Source: Neisseriaceae bacterium HSC-16F19 (GTDB lineage: Bacteria > Pseudomonadota > Gammaproteobacteria > Burkholderiales > Neisseriaceae). From it: 29,352 nt of DNA. A program made the translations under genes and the position numbers. Numbering within the stretch: the first letter of the stretch is position 1; each line of letters starts with the position of its first letter. The notes under the pieces were generated by a model. The model was not told the DNA's origin. It made no database searches and saw only the letters and a program-made list of their open reading frames with translations. Positions 8,866 to 15,308 of the stretch are shown here, piece after piece. The stretch is from assembly GCF_024171525.1 (NCBI RefSeq), contig NZ_JALJZY010000024.1, positions 1-29,352 on the forward strand, given 5' to 3'.

Positions 8866-9435
8866 GGTTTTGATTCCGGTTGTAATTGTCCACGTTGACC
8901 ACTTCCAGCATGTTCAGGGCGTCTTCCAGCCCGTACAGGGTTTGCAGTTCGTAGAGGGTGCACAGGCGGCTGGAAACCAGCGCGCCTACGGTGTTGCTCA
9001 GGTTCAGGTAGCCTGCCCGGCCCCCGCCTCTGCCAACGCCGAGGTCGGGCCAAGCACGCTGTGCAAAAAATCGATGTGTAGGGCAAACACCTCCTTTCGC
9101 AACAGCCACAAGGTGGTGAAATCGGACACATCGTTAAAGTCGAGGTTCAAGGGCCGCGGCTGGCCGCCGTCCGGCACAATCTGCACGCAGTCGAGCAGCT
9201 CGTTCAACAGCGGCATGGCGGTATCGGCATCTACTTTGCCCAAGGCGTCCAGTGTGGTGCCGATCATGCCCAACATGCCCGCCTGCGGGTCGGGCACGTT
9301 GAAACCGCTGCCTGCCAGCGCCAAAAGCGCCTTCATGGCCCAGGCATCGGCACGGGCCACCGGCATTTCGGTAATCAGAAAGCGGCGGCCTGCGTCGCGG
9401 CCTTTGTCTATGGTGATTTCTTTGGTTTTCAGCAT
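8849..9435 (-). CDS. Tail chaperone fusion (gpG-T type) made by -1 frameshift
   Basis: A second frame (end 8849) overlaps the end of the chaperone gene in the -1 register. If ribosomes slip back one base at TTTTTTG (9064-9070), 124 residues of the first protein are joined to 71 residues that end RNQNHGQRY, giving about 195 residues. The extension contains LNLSNTVGALVSSRLCTLYELQTLYGLEDALNMLEVVN, and no start codon with a ribosome site exists for it alone. This is the standard arrangement for tail assembly chaperones just upstream of the tape measure gene (lambda G/GT). The fusion would bind the tape measure and recruit tube protein. Confidence 0.78.
9004..9435 (-). CDS. Tail assembly chaperone (gpG type)
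   Basis: The 143-residue zero-frame product (MLKTKEITIDKGRDAGRRFLITEMP...) lies between the tube and tape measure genes, the fixed position of tail chaperones. It has the typical opening in which a short beta segment is followed by RRFLITEMPVARADAWAMKALLALAG. Its ATG overlaps the tube stop by one base. It ends shortly after the slippery TTTTTTG at 9064-9070. This form would be the abundant chaperone, with the frameshifted longer form made at a low rate. Confidence 0.8.
   Translation of the reverse strand: MLKTKEITIDKGRDAGRRFLITEMPVARADAWAMKALLALAGSGFNVPDPQAGMLGMIGTTLDALGKVDADTAMPLLNELLDCVQIVPDGGQPRPLNLDFNDVSDFTTLWLLRKEVFALHIDFLHSVLGPTSALAEAGAGQAT
9064..9070 (-). promoter_or_regulatory. Programmed -1 frameshift slippery site TTTTTTG
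   Basis: Read on the minus strand the zero-frame codons are GAT TTT TTG, so the heptamer T TTT TTG is in the right register (X XXY YYZ) for a -1 slip. The -1 frame stays open to 8849. It fits known U-UUU-UUG type sites in tail chaperone genes. Confidence 0.78.
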
Positions 9436-9875
9436 CAGATTTCCTCCGGCTGTACCACGATGCGGAAGCTGTAGGTCGAAGCTTCCAACACTTTCTTGGC
9501 GGTGGTGCCGCCGGGAATTTCCACCAAAAAGCCGGTGGCTTTATAGCGTTTTTTCACGGCCGGAATTTCCACGGAAAATTCCACCATGCGCGTTTCCTGA
9601 TGGGTGAGGATGTCGTTGGTGAATTTGTCGAAGTAATCGCGGGAAATACTGGTGGGCGCCAGCTGGATATTGAAATCCACCTCATAGGGCGTGAAGCCGC
9701 CCGATTGCTGGCCGTCCACGCCCATGGTGGTTTCGCCGATTTTGCCCTGACCGAAGTCAAAAGCATTGTCGGCGGCATAGCCTTCAATCTGTACGAAGTT
9801 GTCGTTAAAGCCTTTCACACGCATCAGCAAAATGCTGTTGGCGGAAGTGAGGGTGCGTTCTGAAATGGTCTGCAT
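9435..9875 (-). CDS. Tail tube protein (DUF3277)
   Basis: The 146-residue protein matches the DUF3277 tail tube family. The pattern includes GQGKIGETTMGVDGQQSGGFTPYEVDFNIQLAPTS, the FDKFTNDILTHQ segment and the ending ASTYSFRIVVQPEEI. It would polymerise into the inner tube inside the sheath. It is separated from the sheath gene by a small unknown gene, a small membrane-protein gene and a hairpin, an unusual break between sheath and tube. Confidence 0.88.
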   Translation of the reverse strand: MQTISERTLTSANSILLMRVKGFNDNFVQIEGYAADNAFDFGQGKIGETTMGVDGQQSGGFTPYEVDFNIQLAPTSISRDYFDKFTNDILTHQETRMVEFSVEIPAVKKRYKATGFLVEIPGGTTAKKVLEASTYSFRIVVQPEEI

Positions 9876-9887
9876 TTTTTATGCTCC

Positions 9888-9911
9888 GAAAAAAGACCCG
9901 CGCAAGGCGGG
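9888..9911 (-). terminator. Rho-independent terminator upstream of tube gene
   Basis: On the minus strand a CCCGC/GCGGG stem with a 5-base loop (9897-9911) is followed by TCTTTTTT. It lies between the 96-residue gene and the tube gene. The stem is short, so it may only weaken readthrough. Confidence 0.6.
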
Positions 9912-9919
9912 CCGGTTGG

Positions 9920-10210
9920 TTAACGGGGTGTCGGCGGCACTTTGCCGCATTGCTGTGCGTATTCGGCAAGCTGCTGTTCTTTGGTCGAGATTTCGGCCAA
10001 GACTTCCTCCAGCGCGTCCAAACAGGTTTGTGCGTCGAGGATGTCGCTGTCGGGGCGGTAAGGCACACCGGCGGTGCGCATATTGGCAAAGCCGGTGTTG
10101 AGACTGCTGCTGGCGCGGCCCAGATTGTGCAAATACAAATCCCGCTTGCACAACAGGGCCTGCCATTGCTCTGCCGCCTCCGTGTAGCGGCCCAGGGCTT
10201 CGTAATTCAT
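9920..10210 (-). CDS. Conserved phage protein of unknown function
   Basis: The 96-residue protein (MNYEALGRYTEAAEQWQALL...) starts 7 bases after an AGGAGG ribosome site, so it is well supported as a gene. It is mostly helical and acidic at its C-terminal half (CLDALEEVLAEISTKEQQLAEYAQQ), and may form a coiled coil. I recognise no family. The gene lies between sheath and tube and is followed by a terminator, so it may be an accessory late gene. Confidence 0.75.
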   Translation of the reverse strand: MNYEALGRYTEAAEQWQALLCKRDLYLHNLGRASSSLNTGFANMRTAGVPYRPDSDILDAQTCLDALEEVLAEISTKEQQLAEYAQQCGKVPPTPR

Positions 10211-10284
10211 CTAAACCTCCTTAGGGTTATTACCGGTTGATTTGAAATAAGCTTTACTTCGCGGCTATGAAGCATCGGCCTCTT

Positions 10285-10440
10285 TCAGGCAGCCTGTTTC
10301 CACGCCCAAACCAATAGGGCTATTGCAGAAATCACTGCCGACAGCGCAATTCCCCAAGCCAGCACCAAACCCGCTTTGTCCGCTCCGTGTTTGCTCATTT
10401 TGCCACCTACCTTTAGTCTGTGTTTTCGTTTATACTTCAC
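10285..10440 (-). CDS. Small membrane protein, MKY-type family (51 aa from GTG, 37 aa from ATG)
   Basis: A short frame encodes one hydrophobic segment, LVLAWGIALSAVISAIALLVWAW, and ends in KQAA where the stop codon is part of a DNA uptake sequence. The start could be ATG at 10398 (GGTGG upstream) or GTG at 10440 (AAGGA upstream). The GTG start gives a basic N-terminus beginning MKYKRKHRLK that resembles the related genes at 16864-17040 and 21210-21374, so I prefer it. It sits downstream of a GC-rich hairpin shared with those genes. It could be a holin-like or host-envelope protein, but size and one transmembrane helix do not decide. Confidence 0.6.
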   Translation of the reverse strand: MKYKRKHRLKVGGKMSKHGADKAGLVLAWGIALSAVISAIALLVWAWKQAA

Positions 10441-10460
10441 CTATGATTTTTCCTTATCCG

Positions 10461-10518
10461 TTCTAAGGTTAAATACAGAAACCCCGCAGAGTGCCAGCCC
10501 TGCGGGGTTTTGCTTTTC
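10461..10518 (-). repeat. Repeated hairpin module, copy 1
   Basis: CCCCGCAG (10482-10489) pairs with CTGCGGGG (10500-10507). The flanks are shared with copies at 15211-15265, 17041-17097 and 21391-21451: CTAAGGTT and ATACAGAAA on one side and GGTTTTGCTTTT on the other. It may end transcription in either direction. It follows the sheath gene and precedes a small membrane-protein gene. Confidence 0.75.
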
Positions 10519-10532
10519 AGGTCATCTGAAGC

Positions 10533-12008
10533 TTACTGCACGTTGATGGAACCGAGGTTGATGTTGTGCACGCTGCCGCCGTCGGTGTACCACAGCTTCA
10601 TGGGCATGGATTCGCGGTTGCCGCGGGTTTGCGCGCTGGCATTCTGGATCAGCAGGAAATAGCCGGTGCTTTCGATTTTGGAGGCCGCATCCACACGGGC
10701 CTGATTGTTGATCAGGGCGCGCTGCTGTTCGCTCAGGGGCACGCCCGGCTGGATGGAGCCGAAATTAAGCGCCTCGTTAATCGGGTCTTGGCAGGCGGCG
10801 CGCTGCAAGGCAATGCCCACTTGGTTGTAGGGGATGGAACGTGCGGAAGTCAGCAGCGTCATCAGCGCCAGTTGCAGCTGGCTGTTCAAGCGGATTTGGT
10901 TGACATAGGCGTCTATCCATTTCCATTTGCCCGGCAGCTGGCCGGGGTACATAAACAGGAATCGGTCGTTGGCCGTGGCCCAAGCGCCGTAGTAGTTGTA
11001 GCCGTTGGCTTCCAAGTTCTTGGCTTCCGTGGCATCAGTAATGTCCACTTCCAAGCCGGACTGGTTCTTGAAGGCCAAAGTAATACGGCCCTGGGTTTCG
11101 GTGAAGTCTATGGAAGCGATGGCGCCGCATACAAACGCGGCCTTGTCCAAACCGCCCCATACCGCCGCCGTGCCGTCGTAAGCCGCTTCTTTCAGTTGCG
11201 CGCCGAAACAGCTGGTATTGCCGGTCTGTTTGGCGGCTTCTTCCTTGCCCCAGGCCACATACAGGAAGCGGTTGTTTTGGGCATTGCTCCATTGCGCCAG
11301 TGCCAGCTTGTCTTCGATTTCCGGCTCAAACACGGTGGTGAAGGTGGCAAAGTTGAGCGTGGATTTGAGCACGCCTTCCATGACATGGGCGGCATTGTCC
11401 GGGGCGCTGCCGCGGGAAATCACCGCGCCTTTGGCTTCGGTGAGCTTCAGGGCATCGGCCAGTGTGCCGGTGGCAAAGCTGATTTCGGACTGCGTGCCGG
11501 TGCTGCCGGATTCAATCTCAAACGCCTGCAATTGTTCGTCGAAGCGTACGGTAACGGACATGGCCGTAGCAATGCGGTTGGCAGCATCGGAGAAGCTGGT
11601 GGCTTCTTCCAGATTGATGGCCGGGTCTGTCTTTTCCACACCGTCGATGTACACGCTCAGGCTGCCTGAAAGGGCTTTGAGTGCGGCCAAAGACATGCGT
11701 TTCACGCTGCCGCCGCGCAGATAGGCGGCTTCGGCGCTGCTGTTGTAGGGGAAGAAATACAGATTGCCGGGCTTGATTTGCGAATTGTCGAAGCCTTTGA
11801 AATACACTTGGGCTGCTTTGAACTCAGCGGATGCCAGGCCGAAAAACTCGCCCACGGCGGAAGCATCGGGAAAGGCCAGATGCTGGCCGGTGGGGATATT
11901 GTCGTCTTTGCTCAAAAACACGGCATTCATGGACAGCGGCGAGCCGCCGGAACTGAGCACCGCAGGATTGACACTGACGATTTGGGTTGCGGGAATAGAC
12001 TGGAACAT
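10533..12008 (-). CDS. Tail sheath protein (DUF3383)
   Basis: The 491-residue protein matches DUF3383 sheath-like proteins of myoviruses. The N-terminus runs IVSVNPAVLSSGGSPLSMNAVFLS. The middle has an ANGYNYYGAWATANDRFLFMYPGQLPGKWKWIDAYVNQIRLNSQLQLALMTLLTSARSIPYNQVGIALQRAA region (about residues 340-410), which is the conserved C-terminal sheath domain. The end MPMKLWYTDGGSVHNINLGSINV is also typical. It proves a contractile tail. A DNA uptake sequence lies in frame at 11659-11670. It follows the tail terminator gene and is followed by a hairpin. Confidence 0.92.
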   Translation of the reverse strand: MFQSIPATQIVSVNPAVLSSGGSPLSMNAVFLSKDDNIPTGQHLAFPDASAVGEFFGLASAEFKAAQVYFKGFDNSQIKPGNLYFFPYNSSAEAAYLRGGSVKRMSLAALKALSGSLSVYIDGVEKTDPAINLEEATSFSDAANRIATAMSVTVRFDEQLQAFEIESGSTGTQSEISFATGTLADALKLTEAKGAVISRGSAPDNAAHVMEGVLKSTLNFATFTTVFEPEIEDKLALAQWSNAQNNRFLYVAWGKEEAAKQTGNTSCFGAQLKEAAYDGTAAVWGGLDKAAFVCGAIASIDFTETQGRITLAFKNQSGLEVDITDATEAKNLEANGYNYYGAWATANDRFLFMYPGQLPGKWKWIDAYVNQIRLNSQLQLALMTLLTSARSIPYNQVGIALQRAACQDPINEALNFGSIQPGVPLSEQQRALINNQARVDAASKIESTGYFLLIQNASAQTRGNRESMPMKLWYTDGGSVHNINLGSINVQ

Positions 12009-12020
12009 GTTGTTTCCTTT

Positions 12021-12512
12021 TTACAGTTGGGTAAGTTCGATTTCAAAAGTACGGACATATTCCTGTCCGTGGGTCACGGTCGGGCAGTAGGCCAGATAAG
12101 CGGTCACTGTCCAACGTTCTTCAAAGTCCGCTTCTTCATTGCTCAGCGGCATAAAGCGGGCATCATCGGTATACAGCGGCTGGCATTGCTGCAAGTGTTC
12201 GCAGGCGTAGAAATCGCGCCACAAATGGGTGAATATCCGGCAGCGCTCTTCTGCGCCTGCGCCGTAGAAATCCAGCTGCATGCGCACGGTGGTGGCACGG
12301 CCCACGCCGGCTGTGCCTGCGGCTTTGTCGTAGGCGTGCTCGTTGGTGGCGGCATCCGCCGTGCCGAGGATATTCATCAGCACAAACGGCGCTTGCGGCA
12401 GCGGCACGTTATTGCTGTAGCCGCGGATAATCTCGCATGAAAAAAGCCCGCGCAAAAATGCACGGACTTCGGTGTAAATATCGGCCTCACCGATGTTTAA
12501 TGTTGTCGCCAT
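12021..12512 (-). CDS. Tail terminator / neck protein (gp12-like)
   Basis: The 163-residue protein starts MATTLNIGEADIYTEVRAFLRGLF. The pattern DIYTEVRAFLRGLFxCEIIRGYSNNVPLPQAPFVLMNIL is the one I recognise from phage neck terminator proteins. It would cap the tail tube and join it to the neck. The start is set by AGGTGGTGG directly upstream; a longer frame to 12566 lacks a site. It overlaps the upstream gene by 16 bases and precedes the sheath. Confidence 0.82.
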   Translation of the reverse strand: MATTLNIGEADIYTEVRAFLRGLFSCEIIRGYSNNVPLPQAPFVLMNILGTADAATNEHAYDKAAGTAGVGRATTVRMQLDFYGAGAEERCRIFTHLWRDFYACEHLQQCQPLYTDDARFMPLSNEEADFEERWTVTAYLAYCPTVTHGQEYVRTFEIELTQL

Positions 12513-12880
12513 ACCACCACCTTGCACCAATCGGGCCAGCTTTCCACCAGCGATTTGACCAGCCATTCGGTGGGGCCGGTTTCACCGTAGGCGGCGAATA
12601 TCAGTTTTTCCGCACCTTTGCCTTCGATGCGGCGCAATACGTGCAGCTGGCCGGTGATATACACATTCAGATACTGCCCCTGCTGCAACAGGCCGCCTTC
12701 CAGCTCCAAACGCTCCTGTGCGGACAGGCTCTGTGTCTGGATGGTGACTTGGGTATCGCTGAAGGATGCGCTGCGGCGGCCGCTGTCGTCTGTGGTGTAG
12801 CCGTCATTGAGGCGCAGCACGGCGGGCATATTGGGATTGACCGCCACGGTGATGCTGTTGGCTAGGGCTCTTAGGTTCAT
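12497..12880 (-). CDS. Head-closure or neck protein, unassigned family
   Basis: The 127-residue protein starts MNLRALANSITVAVNPNMPAV with AAGGA upstream. It is beta-rich in the middle (ASFSDTQVTIQTQSLSAQERLELEGG, YLNVYITGQLHVLRRIEGKGAEKLIFAAYG) and has a Trp-rich C-terminus. Proteins with this start and length are common upstream of tail terminators in this type of phage, and the position fits a head-closure or stopper role. The upstream in-frame extension to 12964 comes from the RNA-like intergenic element and is not likely to be coding. Confidence 0.7.
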   Translation of the reverse strand: MNLRALANSITVAVNPNMPAVLRLNDGYTTDDSGRRSASFSDTQVTIQTQSLSAQERLELEGGLLQQGQYLNVYITGQLHVLRRIEGKGAEKLIFAAYGETGPTEWLVKSLVESWPDWCKVVVWRQH

Positions 12881-12923
12881 GCTTTTCCTTTGCAATACCA
12901 AATGGGTAGCTTTATAATTCCTT

Positions 12924-13019
12924 ATCCCGCAACGCTCCCATGCCTGACGCTGACGTGTAGGCAAGTATGCGTAGGCTCTGCTGTGTCGTTACTCACACTT
13001 TGACCACCGTTGCGGGATT
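12924..13019 (-). ncRNA. Candidate structured RNA with 11-bp closing stem
   Basis: ATCCCGCAACG (12924-12934) pairs with CGTTGCGGGAT (13009-13019) and encloses about 74 bases. On the minus strand the interior can form GTGT/ACAC and an 8-bp GCCTACGC/GCGTCAGGC hairpin, giving a three-way junction. The loop of the second hairpin contains TTGCCTA, which is complementary to TAGGCAA just upstream (13031-13037). The layout resembles phage immunity RNAs such as C4, but no promoter was found. The rest of the 12881-13133 gap holds no gene I can support. Confidence 0.45.
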
Positions 13020-13060
13020 TTCTGTTGGCATTGCCTATTGGAAAGAGTACAATTCTTCTC

Positions 13061-13147
13061 AAAGCCGTTTTCAGGCTTCGGCACGTTTCGGACGTTTGGC
13101 ATACGCGGAATAGAGAGTAAGCACCGAAGTAGATTACGGCTTTTTCT
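13061..13147 (+). other. Nested hairpin with UUCGG loop at end of the nuclease-like gene
   Basis: On the plus strand AAAGCCGT pairs with ACGGCTTT, then CTTCGG with CCGAAG, and inside lies ACGT-TTCGG-ACGT (13083-13095). It is followed by TTTTTCTTTCTTTT, so it could end plus-strand transcription. A related hairpin with a compensatory base change lies at 21497-21509. It overlaps the 3' end of the gene at 13134-13766. Confidence 0.4.
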
Positions 13148-13766
13148 TTCTTTTGATCCACATGGTTTTAACCACCATCTTTTTTCGGCCTGCCCATATT
13201 TCTTGGGCGCAATACACTTCATCACCGATTTGTTTCCGAATCAAAAAAATTTCATTTCCTACTTCATTTACGCCGCTATACTGTATATCGTCGAAATTAC
13301 CCAAAATTTCAGGCAATCTTTCAATATCTTTCTGCGTAACGGCTCGTTGGCCTCTTTGCTGTTCGGTTTTATCATTACCGTGATGCTTCAAGATATGCCT
13401 TATATCGGATTCTCCGATACTGTGTACCCAGCCTGTTATATCCCGTCCTACCTCAGCTCTGACAGCATCGGCTGCTTCTTTACTGACTGTTGCAAAATCA
13501 GAATAAACAGAATTTCCGCTGCTATTGGAGATGGCTGTCTGAAACAGATTTTTTAAATCGGTTTTGCCTTTCGATACCGCTTTTACCGATTTCATGGCCG
13601 ACTGGCCGCCACTGCCAAACTGCCCGTTGGCCGCGCGCGGGTGCTTGCTTTCGTCCCATTCCGCATCCATGGCCTGCCGTACCCGCTGGCGGATATAGTG
13701 CTCCGTCAGCAGCCGCTGTGCCCTGTCCCAAATGGCCTGTTGCCGGGGTGTCCAATTGATGCTCAT
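13134..13766 (-). CDS. Putative phage-delivered nuclease (PBECR-type domain) on WDESKHPRA linker
   Basis: The 210-residue protein has three parts. Residues 1-33 are a helical stretch (MSINWTPRQQAIWDRAQRLL...). Residues 34-54 are a linker of the type WDESKHPRAANGQFGSGG. Residues 65-210 resemble the phage Barnase/EndoU/ColicinE5-D/RelE-like nucleases (PBECR, probably PBECR3): IRHILKHHGNDKTEQQRGQRAVTQKDIERLPEIL, with His124, His128 and His129 as candidate catalytic residues, then an FLIRKQIG...VVKTMWIKRKKK end. Such domains are usually fused to MuF head proteins and may be packaged as RNA-attacking effectors. The portal has the same linker with a different domain. The start forms an ATGA overlap with the upstream gene. 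Nuclease activity is inferred. Confidence 0.65.
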   Translation of the reverse strand: MSINWTPRQQAIWDRAQRLLTEHYIRQRVRQAMDAEWDESKHPRAANGQFGSGGQSAMKSVKAVSKGKTDLKNLFQTAISNSSGNSVYSDFATVSKEAADAVRAEVGRDITGWVHSIGESDIRHILKHHGNDKTEQQRGQRAVTQKDIERLPEILGNFDDIQYSGVNEVGNEIFLIRKQIGDEVYCAQEIWAGRKKMVVKTMWIKRKKKP

Positions 13767-14194
13767 TCGTCGCTCACTTCATAACCGATACTGCGCCACA
13801 GGGTGCCGCTATCAATCAGCGGCTTGTCAAAGCCTTTGCGCTTGACGGTAGATGCGGCGTTGGCCGGGTCGGTGAATTGCTGGATGCTCTCCACCAAATC
13901 GCCTTGTATGCCCTCGCCCATCTGCGCCAAAGTAGCCTGAATGTCGTAATCATTGTTCTGCAACAGCTGTGCGGCTTTTTGCGGCCATACGTCTTTGTTC
14001 TCGGCTATGGTGTTGCGGAAAAACGGCCGTGGCGGGATATGGGCGGTGCCGTATTCGTTCCAAAAGGCCACTTGCGCCACGCTCTGGCCGTTTTCGTAGG
14101 TAGCCTGTTCGACAATGCCCACGCGCACTTTGGTATTGCGTGCTTGGGCGGCGATTTCGCGCAGGCGGCGCCGGAATTTATCGCCGCCGCGCAT
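13763..14194 (-). CDS. Virion morphogenesis / tail completion protein
   Basis: The 143-residue protein begins MRGGDKFRRRLREIAAQARNTKVRVGI and contains VAQVAFWNEYGTAHIPPRPFFRNTIAENKDVW, the signature phrase of phage virion morphogenesis or HK97 gp10-like neck proteins. The C-terminus (DKPLIDSGTLWRSIGYEV) is also typical. The start with GGGGTGCC upstream (14194) is preferred over 14224 or 14212, which lack a site. It overlaps the DUF4054-like gene by 17 bases. The role is to complete the head-tail interface. Confidence 0.85.
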   Translation of the reverse strand: MRGGDKFRRRLREIAAQARNTKVRVGIVEQATYENGQSVAQVAFWNEYGTAHIPPRPFFRNTIAENKDVWPQKAAQLLQNNDYDIQATLAQMGEGIQGDLVESIQQFTDPANAASTVKRKGFDKPLIDSGTLWRSIGYEVSDE

Positions 14195-14576
14195 ATCGGC
14201 ACCCCGGCACATAACGGAAAACACGGTATTTGGCCGTCAGCTGCCAGTAGGTGGCGCCGAACGGGGTCTGCATATACCACGCTGCCGACCCCGGTACGGC
14301 ACCCATATCGGCGCTGACCGACACGCTGCCCTCGGTGGCGGAGCCTATGCGCCCCACCAAACCGCCTTGGGCGGCACGTTCGGCCAGGGCGGCAAAATGG
14401 CGCACCAAAAGCCACAGCAGCATTTCCCGTTCGGCCAGGTCTTTCACCACGCTGCAAGCGTTATTGGCCAGCAGGCTTTCGGCCTGTTTGAACCACAGGA
14501 CCAGCTGTGCGTTTTCGGCCTGCACTTCGGGATAGGCGGCGCGGAAACGGGCGGTGTCAAAGAGGACGGTATCCAC
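14178..14576 (-). CDS. DUF4054-like head-tail connector
   Basis: The 132-residue protein starts with GTG and has the DUF4054 pattern: FRAAYPEVQAENAQLVLWFKQAESLLAN at the start, a central hydrophobic EMLLWLLVRHFAALAERAA helix, and the ending MQTPFGATYWQLTAKYRVFRYVPG. DUF4054 proteins act as head-tail adaptors (gp6-like) below the portal. It lies 5 bases after the gene at 14582-14908. Confidence 0.82.
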   Translation of the reverse strand: MDTVLFDTARFRAAYPEVQAENAQLVLWFKQAESLLANNACSVVKDLAEREMLLWLLVRHFAALAERAAQGGLVGRIGSATEGSVSVSADMGAVPGSAAWYMQTPFGATYWQLTAKYRVFRYVPGCRYARRR

Positions 14577-14581
14577 GGCGC

Positions 14582-14908
14582 TTACTCGTCTGCGGTGGCC
14601 ACGCCGTTTTCTTTGGCATCGGGCGACAGCGGTTCGAGCTTGGTTTTGTTGCGGCTCTTGTCTTTGGCCTCGGCTTTGGTGTCGGCGGTTTTGTCATGGG
14701 CGAACACAAAGCCGTTTTTGACCATGGCGCGGTCGCGGTGGCGCTCCAGCCATGCGGCCCACAGTTCGGCATCGACATCATGGGTGATGCCGTGGCCGCC
14801 GATAAGGTGTGCGCTGTTGGCGCCGTTGAGGGTGACGGCACGGCCGCCCACTTCCAATACCAAACCGTTGGGCAGTTTGCAGCCGACGGTAACAGTGTTT
14901 TTAGACAT
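14582..14908 (-). CDS. Conserved phage head-region protein, function unknown
   Basis: The 108-residue protein starts MSKNTVTVGCKLPNGLVLEVGG, 5 bases after AGGAG. The first 65 residues form a small beta-alpha domain with an AVTLNGANSAHLIGGHGITHDVDAELWAAWLERHRD segment and MVKNGFVFAH. The last 40 residues are charged and disordered (AEAKDKSRNKTKLEPLSPDAKENG). Proteins with this start occur between capsid and connector genes in related prophages. It might be a head decoration or completion factor. A terminator is encoded upstream at 14950-14971. Confidence 0.78.
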   Translation of the reverse strand: MSKNTVTVGCKLPNGLVLEVGGRAVTLNGANSAHLIGGHGITHDVDAELWAAWLERHRDRAMVKNGFVFAHDKTADTKAEAKDKSRNKTKLEPLSPDAKENGVATADE

Positions 14909-14949
14909 CATTGCTCCTTGCGGGTAATAAATCCGCACAACACGGACAC

Positions 14950-14971
14950 AAAAAACCTGCCGCAAGGCAGG
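14950..14971 (-). terminator. Rho-independent terminator
   Basis: On the minus strand CCTGCC and GGCAGG form a 6-bp stem with a TTGC loop (14956-14971), followed by six T. It lies between the small membrane-protein gene and the head gene at 14582. Confidence 0.75.
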
Positions 14972-14978
14972 TAACTCA

Positions 14979-15017
14979 AAGCGGCCATCAACGCAGATGT
15001 CTGCGCATTGGCCGCTT
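14979..15017. other. Strong inverted repeat
   Basis: AAGCGGCCA (14979-14987) pairs with TGGCCGCTT (15009-15017), and GCAGA/TCTGC pair inside. There is no T-run, so it could be an RNA-stabilising or processing hairpin at the 3' end of the small membrane-protein gene. Confidence 0.6.
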
Positions 15018-15023
15018 ATTCTT

Positions 15024-15191
15024 TCAGGCAGCCTTGCAGCCGAACAATCCGGCTACGATTTGCAGAATTTCCGGCTTCCAAATCAACAGGCACAGCAATA
15101 CAAAAAGATAGGTCGCCAACAAACGCCATGCAGACATTCCCATAACACATTCCTTGATTGCCGCCGGAATATCGGCTAAACTTTGTTTCAT
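15024..15191 (-). CDS. Small membrane protein, PEIL-type family (55 aa)
   Basis: The 55-residue protein starts with ATG 7 bases after AAGGA. It has one hydrophobic segment, WRLLATYLFVLLCLLIW, followed by KPEILQIVAGLFGCKAA. The end WKPEILxxV is shared with the 39-residue protein at 20290-20409 (WRLPEILAVV), so the two are related. The stop codon lies in a DNA uptake sequence. It is preceded by a copy of the repeated hairpin. No function can be assigned; holin-like or superinfection-related roles are possible. Confidence 0.65.
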   Translation of the reverse strand: MKQSLADIPAAIKECVMGMSAWRLLATYLFVLLCLLIWKPEILQIVAGLFGCKAA

Positions 15192-15210
15192 GATTTAATC
15201 CTTAATCCTG

Positions 15211-15265
15211 CTAAGGTTTAGATACAGAAACCCCGTGAAGTTCGCCGCTTCGCGGGGTTTTGCTT
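15211..15265 (-). repeat. Repeated hairpin module, copy 2
   Basis: CCCCGTGAAG (15231-15240) pairs with CTTCGCGGGG (15248-15257) with one G-T pair. The flanks CTAAGGTTTAGATACAGAAA and GGTTTTGCTTTG match the other copies. It lies between the KilA-N gene terminator and the small membrane-protein gene. Confidence 0.75.
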
Positions 15266-15270
15266 TGAAT

Positions 15271-15294
15271 AAAAAAGCCCCGCTTGTGCGGGGC
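15271..15294 (-). terminator. Terminator of the KilA-N gene
   Basis: On the minus strand GCCCCGC and GCGGGGC form a 7-bp stem with a 4-base loop, followed by six T. It lies 15 bases after the stop of the KilA-N gene and separates it from the late genes downstream. Confidence 0.88.
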
Positions 15295-15308
15295 TGGCTG
15301 AAAAGAGT

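Noticed and set aside
7300..8898. 532-codon plus-strand reading frame opposite the tape measure gene
   Set aside because: The composition (His, Gln, Gly and Arg rich) is typical of an antisense shadow, and the minus-strand tape measure is clearly real.
8849..9109. Independent 86-codon gene before the tape measure
   Set aside because: The first half mirrors the chaperone in another frame and there is no proper start. The -1 frameshift explains the conserved part.
12922..13161. Minus-strand open frame across the intergenic RNA-like element
   Set aside because: It has no good start, and its sequence follows the stems of the structured element, so it is more likely non-coding.
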